Below, one piece after another: positions 7,749 through 14,843 of a stretch of 19,657 bases of DNA; position 1 is the stretch's first letter, and every line of letters starts with the position of its first letter. The stretch is taken from the NCBI GenBank assembly GCA_002279765.1, contig NCCR01000062.1, positions 1 through 19,657 of the forward strand, in the 5' to 3' direction. This DNA is from Verrucomicrobia bacterium 12-59-8. GTDB lineage: Bacteria; Verrucomicrobiota; Verrucomicrobiae; Verrucomicrobiales; Verrucomicrobiaceae. Position numbers and translations under genes: made by a program. The notes under the pieces are model-generated. The model was not told the DNA's origin. It saw only the letters and a list, made by a program, of their open reading frames with translations, and did no database searches.

Positions 7749-8326
7749 CCCTACGTTTTCTGCTCCCGCTCCTGCTTCTGGCCGCCACACCGCTGGCCGT
7801 ATGCGCGCAACTGGCCGAGGCCCAGGCGCGGCTACAGTCCGCCGTGACGGAGGTGCTGACCGTGGCCGACCGCACGGGAAACCGCAGCGCCATGCCGGAG
7901 AGCCTGCGCCCGGTGCTGCACAAGCACGTGAGTTTTGAGACGATGACCAAACGTGCCGTGGGGCCTGGCTGGAGGCAGTTCACGCCCGCGCAGCAGCAGC
8001 AGGCCACGCAGCTGTTTGCGACGCTGATCATCCGCAGCTATAGCAGCAAATTCACACCCGGGGAGCATCCGGCCATCACCTACAAGCAGGCGGTGGAGCC
8101 GGCGGCAGGCCGGGTGGATGTGCCGACCAGCATGGTTTACAAGGGCAGCCACTACACCGTGATCTACCGCATGGAGCAAGTGCAGGGCTGGCGCATCACC
8201 GATGTGGTGATCGAGGGCGTGAGCCTGATTGCCAACTACCGCAGCCAATTGGATGCGCAGTTTAAAAAAGGTGGCGCAGATGCCGTTATCAGCTCACTTA
8301 ATCAATCTGTCTCCCGTCCCCAATGA
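7745..8326 (+). CDS. mlaC: MlaC-like periplasmic phospholipid carrier
   Basis: This 193-residue protein has a Sec signal peptide (MTLRFLLPLLLLAATPLAV, cleavage probably near residues 21-22, around CAQ). The mature part matches the MlaC/Ttg2D family: an N-terminal helical region with HVSFETMTKRAVGPGWRQFT, then QQQQATQLFATLIIRSYSSK. The C-terminal strands include VDVPTSMVYKG, YTVIYRMEQVQGWRITDVVI and the GVSLIANYRSQ motif. MlaC ferries phospholipid across the periplasm between the outer-membrane MlaA complex and the inner-membrane MlaD ring. Both junctions are ATGA overlaps. Length is close to E. coli MlaC. Confidence 0.92.
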   Translation: MTLRFLLPLLLLAATPLAVCAQLAEAQARLQSAVTEVLTVADRTGNRSAMPESLRPVLHKHVSFETMTKRAVGPGWRQFTPAQQQQATQLFATLIIRSYSSKFTPGEHPAITYKQAVEPAAGRVDVPTSMVYKGSHYTVIYRMEQVQGWRITDVVIEGVSLIANYRSQLDAQFKKGGADAVISSLNQSVSRPQ

Positions 8327-9153
8327 AATACCACGCATTCACACTCCGTCTATTGTTGCTGGCAGCCACGCCACTGCTGACCGATTGCAGCACTCAAGCA
8401 GGCAAGACCGCTGCGAAACCCTCTGCGGAGGCTGCGTCCGTGGCCGCAACCACGAAGGGCAAGGTGGCTGGTAAAGCCTTGACGGCCAAAGATGAAGAAG
8501 TGGATGAATACGCCACGGCACCGGACATCTCCGACCCGCTGGAGCGACTGAACCGCGGCACCTTCTGGGTGAACAACCAGCTCTACACTTTTATCCTCCG
8601 TCCGATTTCGAAGGGCTATGAGCTGATCCTGCCAAGGCCGGTGCGCAAGGGGATCGACAACGCGTTTGAGAACGTGAAGTATCCCATCCGGGTGGTGAAC
8701 TGCACGCTGCAGGGCAAGTTCAAGCGTGCCGGGAAAGAGACTGGAAAATTCGTCGTGAACACCATTGGAGGTGTCGGCGGCATCTTCCGGCCTGCGGAGA
8801 GTATTCCTGCGCTGGCCAATTTACCAGAAGAGGACACCGCGCAGACCTTTGGCAAGTGGGGTATCCCGAACGGACCGTACCTAGTGCTGCCACTGCTGGG
8901 ACCGAGCAGCGTGCGCGACACCGTCGGCCTGGCGGGGGACTATGCGCTTAATCCGGTCAACTGGCCTTATTTGTGGTGGTACGGCAGCCGGTCAAAGCAT
9001 GACTGGGTCATCGTGCCGCCGCTGTCCAACACGCTGCGTTCCACGCCAACGCAGCTGGACAAGTATGACACGATCACGAAGGACGCAGTGGATCCGTATC
9101 TTTCCGCCCGCAGCGCCTATAGCCAGAATCGTGCTGAAGTGATCAAGAAGTGA
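8323..9153 (+). CDS. mlaA: MlaA/VacJ-like outer-membrane phospholipid-transport protein
   Basis: This 276-residue protein has the VacJ/MlaA pattern: DPLERLNRGTFWVNNQLYTF (about residues 71-90), then PISKGYELILPRPVRKGIDN and GKFKRAGKETGKFVVNTIGG. FRPAE, EDTAQTFGKWGIPNGPYLV and LPLLGPSSVRDTVGLAGDY follow. MlaA forms an outer-membrane channel removing misplaced phospholipids from the outer leaflet. A hydrophobic N-terminus ends in LTDC with Cys22, suggesting a lipoprotein, but Asp at the -1 position is unusual for a lipobox. An Ala/Lys-rich linker (about 23-60) precedes the domain. E. coli keeps mlaA apart from mlaFEDCB, whereas here it is the last operon gene, overlapping mlaC by ATGA. A hairpin follows the stop by 12 bases. 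Confidence 0.93.
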   Translation: MKYHAFTLRLLLLAATPLLTDCSTQAGKTAAKPSAEAASVAATTKGKVAGKALTAKDEEVDEYATAPDISDPLERLNRGTFWVNNQLYTFILRPISKGYELILPRPVRKGIDNAFENVKYPIRVVNCTLQGKFKRAGKETGKFVVNTIGGVGGIFRPAESIPALANLPEEDTAQTFGKWGIPNGPYLVLPLLGPSSVRDTVGLAGDYALNPVNWPYLWWYGSRSKHDWVIVPPLSNTLRSTPTQLDKYDTITKDAVDPYLSARSAYSQNRAEVIKK

Positions 9154-9165
9154 GGGACGGAGGCG

Positions 9166-9189
9166 GAGAGGGATCAGCTTGTCCCTCTC
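9166..9189 (+). terminator. Hairpin after the mla operon, possible terminator
   Basis: GAGAGGGA (9166-9173) pairs perfectly with TCCCTCTC (9182-9189) around an 8-base loop, starting 12 bases after the mlaA stop. The position is right for a terminator, but no T-tract follows (GGGTCTTG), so Rho-independent function is uncertain. Confidence 0.42.
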
Positions 9190-9243
9190 GGGTCTTGAAT
9201 GGCGAATGACGCAGCAAGTCCCAATACGGGAGTGAGCAACCGC

Positions 9244-9260
9244 GTGGGGATGAGTCCCAC
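9244..9260. repeat. Small inverted repeat
   Basis: GTGGG (9244-9248) pairs with CCCAC (9256-9260) around a 7-base loop. It is one unit of the palindrome cluster downstream of mlaA. On its own it could be chance; the clustering makes it notable. Confidence 0.35.
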
Positions 9261-9272
9261 TGGGGGGGCATT

Positions 9273-9305
9273 GAGTGGTCGTACACAGAACTGAGCGAAC
9301 CACTC
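9273..9305. repeat. 7-bp inverted repeat
   Basis: GAGTGGT (9273-9279) is exactly complementary to ACCACTC (9299-9305), with a 19-base spacer. It is part of the same palindrome cluster. No coding or promoter context was found. Confidence 0.4.
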
Positions 9306-9344
9306 TAGCATTTTCTGACACTGATTTCCGGAAAGCGAGCGTGG

Positions 9345-9374
9345 AGCCGCTTGGCGGCGGCTTGAGGACAAGCC
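9345..9374. repeat. Overlapping small hairpins
   Basis: AGCCGC (9345-9350) can pair with GCGGCT (9357-9362). Alternatively GGCTTG (9359-9364) pairs with CAAGCC (9369-9374) around an AGGA tetraloop. The two share bases, so only one can form at a time, the same switch-like design as at 5531-5560. Confidence 0.45.
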
Positions 9375-9375
9375 T

Positions 9376-9419
9376 CCCTACCTCGCGACGGGCATGCGAG
9401 CGGCCAGCGCGAGGTAGGG
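9376..9419. repeat. Strong 12-bp perfect inverted repeat
   Basis: CCCTACCTCGCG (9376-9387) is exactly complementary to CGCGAGGTAGGG (9408-9419), with a 20-base loop holding GCATGC and the 11-mer GCGAGCGGCCA that is also found at 5603-5613. A G-T pair and a C-G pair extend the stem outward to 9374 and 9421. GGGG(9417-9420)...CCCC(9426-9429) offers a further overlapping hairpin. This is the strongest stem in the window. No T-tract follows, arguing against a simple terminator; it looks more like a dispersed palindromic element. Confidence 0.7.
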
Positions 9420-9706
9420 GGCAGTCCCCAGCCCGCAGACGCCAGAGTCCATGAACCTCTTGGAAAGGATCGGCGTGGTGATCTGCCAAAGAGAGATCAG
9501 TTTTGGAGATTGCTATAGATTCAATCCTGCCGCCTCTGCACCTTGGCCCCTCTGCGGCAAACCGAACTTCCTCTGGCTCACCAGACCAGAAATGAGTTTC
9601 GTGAATCGCTGTATCCTGAGCGATATTCAGCCGCCAAATTTCATCGAGACCGCTGCAAACATGGTCGTGTCATTCTGTCAAATGCTCCAGCAGCAGCGTG
9701 GCCGTA

Positions 9707-12040
9707 CTATCGTGCAGGAAGTGCGCGGGGGATGTTTTCGAGCCCGGGGGAGCCGAACTGCATGGCTTCGTCATAGACTTGGCTGCGGCCGCTTTCGATG
9801 TTGTTGGGAGTGTCGAGCGGGTCGTCGGAGCGCACGATGCGGGGCTGGATGAAGATGAGCAGCTCTTCGCGGGTGGTTTGATTCTGCGTGGTGCCGAAGA
9901 GATTTCCCAAAATGGGAATGCGGCGGAGGCCGATGACACCGTTTTTACCTTTGGTGACTTTCTCTGTGATCAGTCCGCCGAGAACGACGGTGGCACCGTT
10001 TTTCACCGCCACTTCCGTGAGCAGCTCCTGCGTGCCGATGGTGGGCACGGTGTTGCCGCCGATGGTCTGGGAGCCGACAATGTTGTCATTGATCTGGGCG
10101 ATGCGCAGGGTGACTTCATCGTCGGAGTTGATCAGGGGAATGACTTCCAGTTTGAGAACGACATCACGATAGGTCACGCTGACGCTGGTGTTGGCCACGC
10201 CGGCGGAAAAACCGCCATTGGTGAGAATGTTGGCCGGAACGGCGATGCGCTGGCCGGAGGAGATGACGGATTTGGCGGCGTTCTTGGCGTAGATGCTCGG
10301 CGTGGCGAGCACCTTGAAGTTGTTGTTGCTGTCGATGACCTTGATGTAGTTGCTCAATGAGCCGATCTGGCCGTAGAAGTTAAGCTGGCCAAATTTGGCG
10401 GGGAACTGGATGATGTTGGCCGCTGCAGTCGTTACGGAGGAACCGCTGGTCGTGGTGGATGAGCTGAGGGCACCGTTGCGGTTGACACTGAAATCCGAGA
10501 GCAGCTGGAGGAAATCGACGCCGTAATTGAAATTCTTGCCCAGGCTCAACTGGCCGATGATGGCGGAAATGTAGATCTGCTGGGGGCGGATATCCATCTC
10601 CACCAGCAGCTGGTCAATGCGCTCGATGTGCTCGGGTGAACCGGAAACGATGAGGCTGTTGGACTGAGGATCGCCGATGAGCAGGGTCTTGCCGACGACC
10701 ATGGATTCAGGCGCGCCCACGTCCTCCGGGTTGTCGAGCAGGCTGCGGTTGGCATTGGAGCTGCCTTGCGAGCCCGAGGAGCTGCCAAAACTGCCGCCCA
10801 GGCCGGTGTTGGACCCGTAGGCGGAGCTATTGCTGCTGCCGAAGCTGTTAGAGCCGCCGCGGTTGCTGGCGTCTGTTGAGGGGGAATTGGAGGTGGCTCC
10901 GGCTTTGCGGCGTGTGCCACCGCCGCCGCCAGGAGAACCCCCTATGGCACCGTCGTTGTTGCCTTGGATGTCGGTGTCTTTGGCCAGTGCATTGTAGGCC
11001 ACGGAGAGGAAGTCAAGCACGTCGAGGTACTTCAGGCGGCGCTTGAGGAAATTGGAGCCGTCGCTCTGCTTGTCGAGTTTTTCGACGAGTCCCTTGATGT
11101 AGGTGATGTCCACCGGGCGGCCGATGACGAGGAGTTCATTGGTGCGGCGGTAGGCGAAGACCTTGACGCGAGAGGCGGCGGGATTGGTCGCTGCGGTGCT
11201 GGCGTTTCCAGCGGGATTGACAGGCACGGCGGGAACTCCGGGACGGGCGGCGGCATTGGGCACGGCGGCGGCAGGAGCTGTCGTGGAGCTTTTGGCCTTT
11301 TCTTCCTGTTCGAAGATTTCATTGATGATCTCGGCCACCAGTTCCACATCGGAGCGCTCCAGCTTGATCATTTCATTGGAGGTCTCCGTGGGCGGGACAT
11401 CGATGATCTGGGCGATCTCGCAGATGCTGCGAATGGTGGTGCTGTTTTCTGTGATGATGAGGGCGGTGTCGTTGGAGACGCCGGTCATGGCACCGTAGCC
11501 GTGTAGCTTGATGACTTGCTGGAAGGCCTTGGAGGCTTCGTCCGCCGAGACGAACTGTAGAGGCAGCACGTAGTGGCAGATCTCCTCATTCTGCGGCAGG
11601 TCGCGGAGTGAATTGTACACTTTCAAGCCATCGGCGGTGGGGCTTTTGCCACCTGCCTGGTTGATGAGCTTCGCGGTGGTCGCATCGACATTGATGATGG
11701 CATAGCCATTGAGCAGGAGGGTGGCTTCAATGAAGGAGATGGCATCCCGCTTGGTGAGCATCTGCGGGGAGATGATGCGGAGCATTTCACCCTGGAGGGC
11801 GGAGTCGAGGATGAGTTTTTTACCCGTGAGCTGGGTGTAAAAGGGGATGATGGCCTGGATGGGGGCGCTGGGGAAATTGACCTTGATGGAGGCACCTTCA
11901 CCCACAGGCACGTAGGCACCGGCTGCTGGCAGCGGGGCGGGGGCCTGAGCCTTCGAGACCTGGCGCATGCCGAGAATCAAAAGCGCCAACAACACGGCGA
12001 AGCGCAGACGTGTTGGCAATTGGGATGGGAAATGCGACAT
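9707..12040 (-). CDS. Secretin (GspD/PilQ type outer-membrane channel)
   Basis: This 777-residue protein starts with a signal peptide (core LRFAVLLALLILGMRQ, cleavage near residue 31). A GspD-like N0 domain follows (about 50-130), then N1 (about 155-220), N2 (from about 224, ending RTNELLVIGRP) and N3 (from about 330, ending SNSLIVSGSPEHIERIDQLL). The secretin barrel begins after MDIRPQQIYI (about 482). It contains VPTIGTQELLTEVAVKNGAT, VVLGGL and IPILGNLFG (about 705-715) and ends ELLIFIQPRIV, all classic. N2 and N3 each carry a disordered insert: Ala/Pro-rich at about 245-290 and Gly/Ser/Asn-rich at about 363-435. Secretins export folded proteins or pili across the outer membrane. No other type II or type IV pilus gene lies nearby, so it is an orphan here. 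Confidence 0.9.
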   Translation of the reverse strand: MSHFPSQLPTRLRFAVLLALLILGMRQVSKAQAPAPLPAAGAYVPVGEGASIKVNFPSAPIQAIIPFYTQLTGKKLILDSALQGEMLRIISPQMLTKRDAISFIEATLLLNGYAIINVDATTAKLINQAGGKSPTADGLKVYNSLRDLPQNEEICHYVLPLQFVSADEASKAFQQVIKLHGYGAMTGVSNDTALIITENSTTIRSICEIAQIIDVPPTETSNEMIKLERSDVELVAEIINEIFEQEEKAKSSTTAPAAAVPNAAARPGVPAVPVNPAGNASTAATNPAASRVKVFAYRRTNELLVIGRPVDITYIKGLVEKLDKQSDGSNFLKRRLKYLDVLDFLSVAYNALAKDTDIQGNNDGAIGGSPGGGGGTRRKAGATSNSPSTDASNRGGSNSFGSSNSSAYGSNTGLGGSFGSSSGSQGSSNANRSLLDNPEDVGAPESMVVGKTLLIGDPQSNSLIVSGSPEHIERIDQLLVEMDIRPQQIYISAIIGQLSLGKNFNYGVDFLQLLSDFSVNRNGALSSSTTTSGSSVTTAAANIIQFPAKFGQLNFYGQIGSLSNYIKVIDSNNNFKVLATPSIYAKNAAKSVISSGQRIAVPANILTNGGFSAGVANTSVSVTYRDVVLKLEVIPLINSDDEVTLRIAQINDNIVGSQTIGGNTVPTIGTQELLTEVAVKNGATVVLGGLITEKVTKGKNGVIGLRRIPILGNLFGTTQNQTTREELLIFIQPRIVRSDDPLDTPNNIESGRSQVYDEAMQFGSPGLENIPRALPAR

Positions 12041-12058
12041 ATTATTGAAATTACACTC

Positions 12059-12086
12059 AGTATATTGAATTTAGGCTTAGCGGCAA
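12059..12086 (-). promoter_or_regulatory. Candidate sigma-70 promoter of the secretin gene
   Basis: On the minus strand, TTGCCG (12081-12086 read in reverse) and TATACT (12059-12064) are separated by 16 bases in an AT-rich stretch just upstream of the secretin ATG. Transcription would start about 12 bases before the start codon. The -10 matches the consensus at five of six positions. Position and spacing are good, but it was judged by eye. Confidence 0.42.
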
Positions 12087-12180
12087 GGAATTTAGTTAAT
12101 ATCTATTAAAATTCATCCCCCTGCGGCAGGGCTGATTGCCGCCTTGCAAGCGTCCGCTCGGCAATGGATGATCGGGCTCC

Positions 12181-12951
12181 ATGATCTCCATTCAGGGCCT
12201 TACCAAGCGTTTCGGTGCTCAAACTGCCGTCGATCATCTGACATGGGAGGTGCCGCCGGGCATGATCGTGGGGCTGCTGGGGCCGAACGGGGCGGGGAAG
12301 ACCACCACGCTGAAAATGGTGACGGGCATGCTGCAACCCGACGAAGGCACGGCGCTGATCTGTGGGGTGAACGTGGCCACGCATCCCGTAGAGGCCAAGC
12401 GGCTGCTCGGTTTTGTGCCGGACTCGGGCGCGGTGTATGAATCGCTGACCGGGCTGGAGTTTCTGCTGATGATCGGGGCGCTGTACGGCATTCCTGAGGA
12501 TGAGGCGCGGCCGCGCATTCGGCAGTTTTTGGATTTCTTTGAGCTGGATGAGCAGACGCTGACGACCAAGCTGCTGGGGGCGTACTCCAAGGGCATGCGG
12601 CGCAAGGTCGTCATCACCGCCGCGCTGCTGCACAATCCCAAGGTGGTGCTGCTGGATGAACCGCTCGATGGGCTGGATGCGAATGCGGCTGTGGGATTCA
12701 AGGCCCTGCTGGAGACGCTGGCGCGCGAAGGCAAGACGATCGTGTACAGCTCGCATGTGCTGGATGTGGTGGAGCGTGTGTGCGATCGCGTAGCTATCAT
12801 GGCGCAGGGCCGTCTGCTGGTGGAGGGCTCGCCGCAAGAACTGCAGCAGCAGCACGGGGCGGACACGCTGGAGCAGCTTTTCACGCAGCTCACGGGCCTG
12901 AGTGGTCTGGAGGCGCGTGCCGAGACCTTTGCCAAAAGCATGCTGTCATGA
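12181..12951 (+). CDS. ABC transporter ATP-binding protein
   Basis: This 256-residue ATPase is the energy subunit for the permease that follows. Walker A is GPNGAGKTT (34-42), the signature region AYSKGMRRK (134-142), Walker B VVLLDEPLDGLD (155-166) and the switch is H192 in YSSHVLDVVERVCD. Two departures are visible. The Q-loop position reads GFVPDSGAVYESLTG, with Asp81 where Gln is usual. The signature is YSKGM rather than LSGGQ, a variant common in ABC-2/drug-export-type ATPases. The sequence resembles the CcmA/YhaQ-like export group. It overlaps the permease by ATGA (12948-12951), indicating a coupled pair. The substrate is unknown. Confidence 0.9.
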   Translation: MISIQGLTKRFGAQTAVDHLTWEVPPGMIVGLLGPNGAGKTTTLKMVTGMLQPDEGTALICGVNVATHPVEAKRLLGFVPDSGAVYESLTGLEFLLMIGALYGIPEDEARPRIRQFLDFFELDEQTLTTKLLGAYSKGMRRKVVITAALLHNPKVVLLDEPLDGLDANAAVGFKALLETLAREGKTIVYSSHVLDVVERVCDRVAIMAQGRLLVEGSPQELQQQHGADTLEQLFTQLTGLSGLEARAETFAKSMLS

Positions 12952-14573
12952 GCACTGCCGCCACTCCGTCGCCAGCCAGCGTTCTGCGCAAGCTGTTTTG
13001 GACGCTGCTGTTTCGTGGGCGTGCGGCGCAGCAGGCGGGCGCGCAAAAAACGCGGCGGCAGAGGAGCCTGGGGCTGACGCTTTTCATTTACGCCCTGGTG
13101 GGTCTCATGCCCGCGCTGTTCTCGCAGTACTCGGACGTGTTTGTCTTTGCCTGTACGCTGCATGGTTTCACGCTGATGTTTGCCTCGCTCTCGCTGGCCT
13201 CCAGCGCGGGCACGATGCTGTTCATGAAAGAGGAGGCGGAGATCCTGCTGCACCGGCCCGTGACACCGCAGCAGATGCTGCGTGCGAAGTGTGCGGTGCT
13301 GGCGGGCTTTGCCTTCATCCTGGCGCTGGCGCTGAATCTGGCCGGACTCGTTGCGGGTCTGTGGTGCAAAGGTGGGACGTGGCGCTTCATCCCCGCGCAT
13401 CTGTTTTCCACCGCGCTGCTCATGCTGTTTTCGGCGGCGAGCATCGTGCTGGTTTACAACGCCTGCCTCAAATGGTTTGGCCGCGAGCGTCTGGACAATC
13501 TGCTGTCCACGCTGCAGTCGCTGCTCACCGTGGTGATGGTTTTGGGCGGGCAGATCATGCCGCGCCTGCTGCACCTGGAGGCGTTCAAAAACTTTGACCA
13601 CATTGATGGCTGGATGCTGGCGCTGCCGCCGGTCTGGTTTGGCGCGCTGGATGCGCTGATCAGCGGCACCACGTTCAATGCTTCCATGCTGTGGCTGCCG
13701 GCGGCACTCGCACTGGTGGTCACGGCGGTGACGAGCTGGCTGGCGCTGGAAAAACTGGGCGCTGCCTATGGCCAGGGGCTGATGAATTTGAACGAGTCTG
13801 CCGGCACTGCCAAGGACCGCACCAAGCCACGCGGTGTGTGGCTGGCGACCATCGTCAAACTGCCGCCGCTGCGCTGGTGGCTGCGTGATCCGGTTGAGCG
13901 GGAGTCGTTCAAGCTCACCACGGCGTATCTGCTGCGGGATCGGGAGATCAAGCTGCGGCTCTACCCCGGCATCGCGCCCATGCTCATCATGCCGCTGGTG
14001 ATGCTTTTCTCCGGTGGCAAGGGCGGCGCTGATGGTGCGGCGCTGATGCAGGGCTTTGCCACATGCTTTCTCGGCATGGTGTCCTTGCAGGCCCTGATGT
14101 TTCTGGGCTGCTCGGAGCACTGGCGTGCGGCGGCCTCTTTTTATGTGGCACCGCTGCGGCACTGGACGCCGCTGTTTCATGGCGCGCGCAAAGCGGTGCT
14201 CTGCTGGCTGAGCTTTCCGGTGTTGCTCCTGCAGACGGCGCTGCTGTGCGGGATGCAGCGTTCGTGGACACCGCTGGCGCTCAGCCTGCCTGCGGTGTTG
14301 TTTCTGCCCACGTTTTCTCTCGTGACGGGGCTGATGGGCCAGTGGCTGCCCCTTTCCAAACCGCCCGAGGATGTGAAGAACACGGCATCCGGCTGCCTGA
14401 TGATGGGAGCCTCCATGGGCGCTGCGGGCATCATTGGCGGGCTTTCCAGCTGGATGTGGCAGCTCGGGCATTTCGGGATGTTTCTCGCGCTGGAAGCGCT
14501 GGTGATGCTGGGGGCGACGGTGCTGATGAAGTATCTCATGCGCGACACGCCGTGGGTGGCGCAGCCGGAGTGA
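12948..14573 (+). CDS. Putative ABC exporter permease, multi-spanning
   Basis: The frame is open from 12780, but the ATG at 12948 overlaps the ATPase stop (ATGA) and gives a 541-residue protein beginning MSTAATPSPASVLRKLFW. About ten to twelve hydrophobic segments are visible, for example LTLFIYALVGLMPALF, VLAGFAFILALALNLAGLVA, ALLMLFSAASIVLVY, STLQSLLTVVMVLGG, WLPAALALVVTAVTSW, VLLLQTALLCGM and a final FLALEALVMLGATVLM. There is no large periplasmic domain. Size, pattern and the ATPase partner fit the large putative ABC exporter permeases (the Pfam ABC_export type) rather than a small ABC-2 permease. It probably exports a lipid, peptide or drug; nothing in the sequence identifies which. Confidence 0.82.
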   Translation: MSTAATPSPASVLRKLFWTLLFRGRAAQQAGAQKTRRQRSLGLTLFIYALVGLMPALFSQYSDVFVFACTLHGFTLMFASLSLASSAGTMLFMKEEAEILLHRPVTPQQMLRAKCAVLAGFAFILALALNLAGLVAGLWCKGGTWRFIPAHLFSTALLMLFSAASIVLVYNACLKWFGRERLDNLLSTLQSLLTVVMVLGGQIMPRLLHLEAFKNFDHIDGWMLALPPVWFGALDALISGTTFNASMLWLPAALALVVTAVTSWLALEKLGAAYGQGLMNLNESAGTAKDRTKPRGVWLATIVKLPPLRWWLRDPVERESFKLTTAYLLRDREIKLRLYPGIAPMLIMPLVMLFSGGKGGADGAALMQGFATCFLGMVSLQALMFLGCSEHWRAAASFYVAPLRHWTPLFHGARKAVLCWLSFPVLLLQTALLCGMQRSWTPLALSLPAVLFLPTFSLVTGLMGQWLPLSKPPEDVKNTASGCLMMGASMGAAGIIGGLSSWMWQLGHFGMFLALEALVMLGATVLMKYLMRDTPWVAQPE

Positions 14574-14615
14574 AGAAGGATTGTCAGGAGGGTGCGAAGG
14601 CGTTACTAGTTTTCT

Positions 14616-14843
14616 ATGAACGAAGAAATCACCTTCACTGTGGAACCCTGCCTCGAGACCGGCGGCTACATTGCTCGCTGGGATGATCCGCTCGGACGTG
14701 GTGGCATCACGACCCAAGGGGATTCGCTCAACGAACTGCAGGAAATGGTGGCCGATGCAGTGCAAGGTTTTTTCGAGCCGGAGGAAAAACCGCAGCAGGT
14801 GCGTCTGCACTTTGTGAAAGACCCGGTGCTGCAGATGGCATGA
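14616..14843 (+). CDS. hicB: HicB-like antitoxin, short form
   Basis: This 75-residue protein has the HicB partial-RNase-H fold pattern: FTVEPCLETGGYIARW, then GGITTQGDSLNELQEMVADA and VQGFFEP. The protein ends soon after this fold (VRLHFVKDPVLQMA), with no room for the helix-turn-helix or ribbon-helix-helix that longer HicB proteins use to bind DNA. It overlaps hicA by ATGA, with the antitoxin first. By family knowledge HicB binds and neutralises HicA. How the operon would self-regulate without a DNA-binding domain is unclear. The gene begins 42 bases after the ABC permease stop, so it may be read from the same transcript. Alternatively it is a small HicB-fold protein without toxin-antitoxin activity. 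Confidence 0.8.
   Translation: MNEEITFTVEPCLETGGYIARWDDPLGRGGITTQGDSLNELQEMVADAVQGFFEPEEKPQQVRLHFVKDPVLQMA

Larger units (their letters stand above)
9154..9706. other. Non-coding, palindrome-rich gap between convergent mlaA and secretin
   Basis: These 553 bases separate two convergent genes and hold no believable coding sequence: the small open frames match no known motif and lack clear ribosome sites. The left half (9166-9421) is packed with inverted repeats, listed separately. The right half (about 9430-9706) is less structured. It includes 9529-9563, where 'CTCTGCACCTTGGCCCCTCT' followed by GCGGCAAACC resembles, from memory, the degraded CTCTGCG...CTTTGCG...CTCTGCGGT intergenic repeat seen in several phyla. 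Nothing else was recognised. Confidence 0.6.

Noticed and set aside
9376..9419. Integron attC site
   Set aside because: The stem is strong, but the GTTRRRY/RYYYAAC core sites are missing and there is no integrase or cassette structure.
9451..9852. 133-codon plus-strand open frame downstream of mlaA
   Set aside because: It overlaps the secretin 3' end in antisense, has no known motif and a Cys/Arg/Gly-rich random composition.
12780..12947. Upstream extension of the ABC permease
   Set aside because: It lies inside the ATPase gene; the ATGA overlap at 12948 is the natural coupled start.
12234..14810. 858-codon open frame on the minus strand opposite the ABC genes
   Set aside because: It is antisense to two clearly recognisable ABC genes. 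Its protein is rich in Arg/Gln/His with no domain pattern, as expected for a GC-rich shadow frame.
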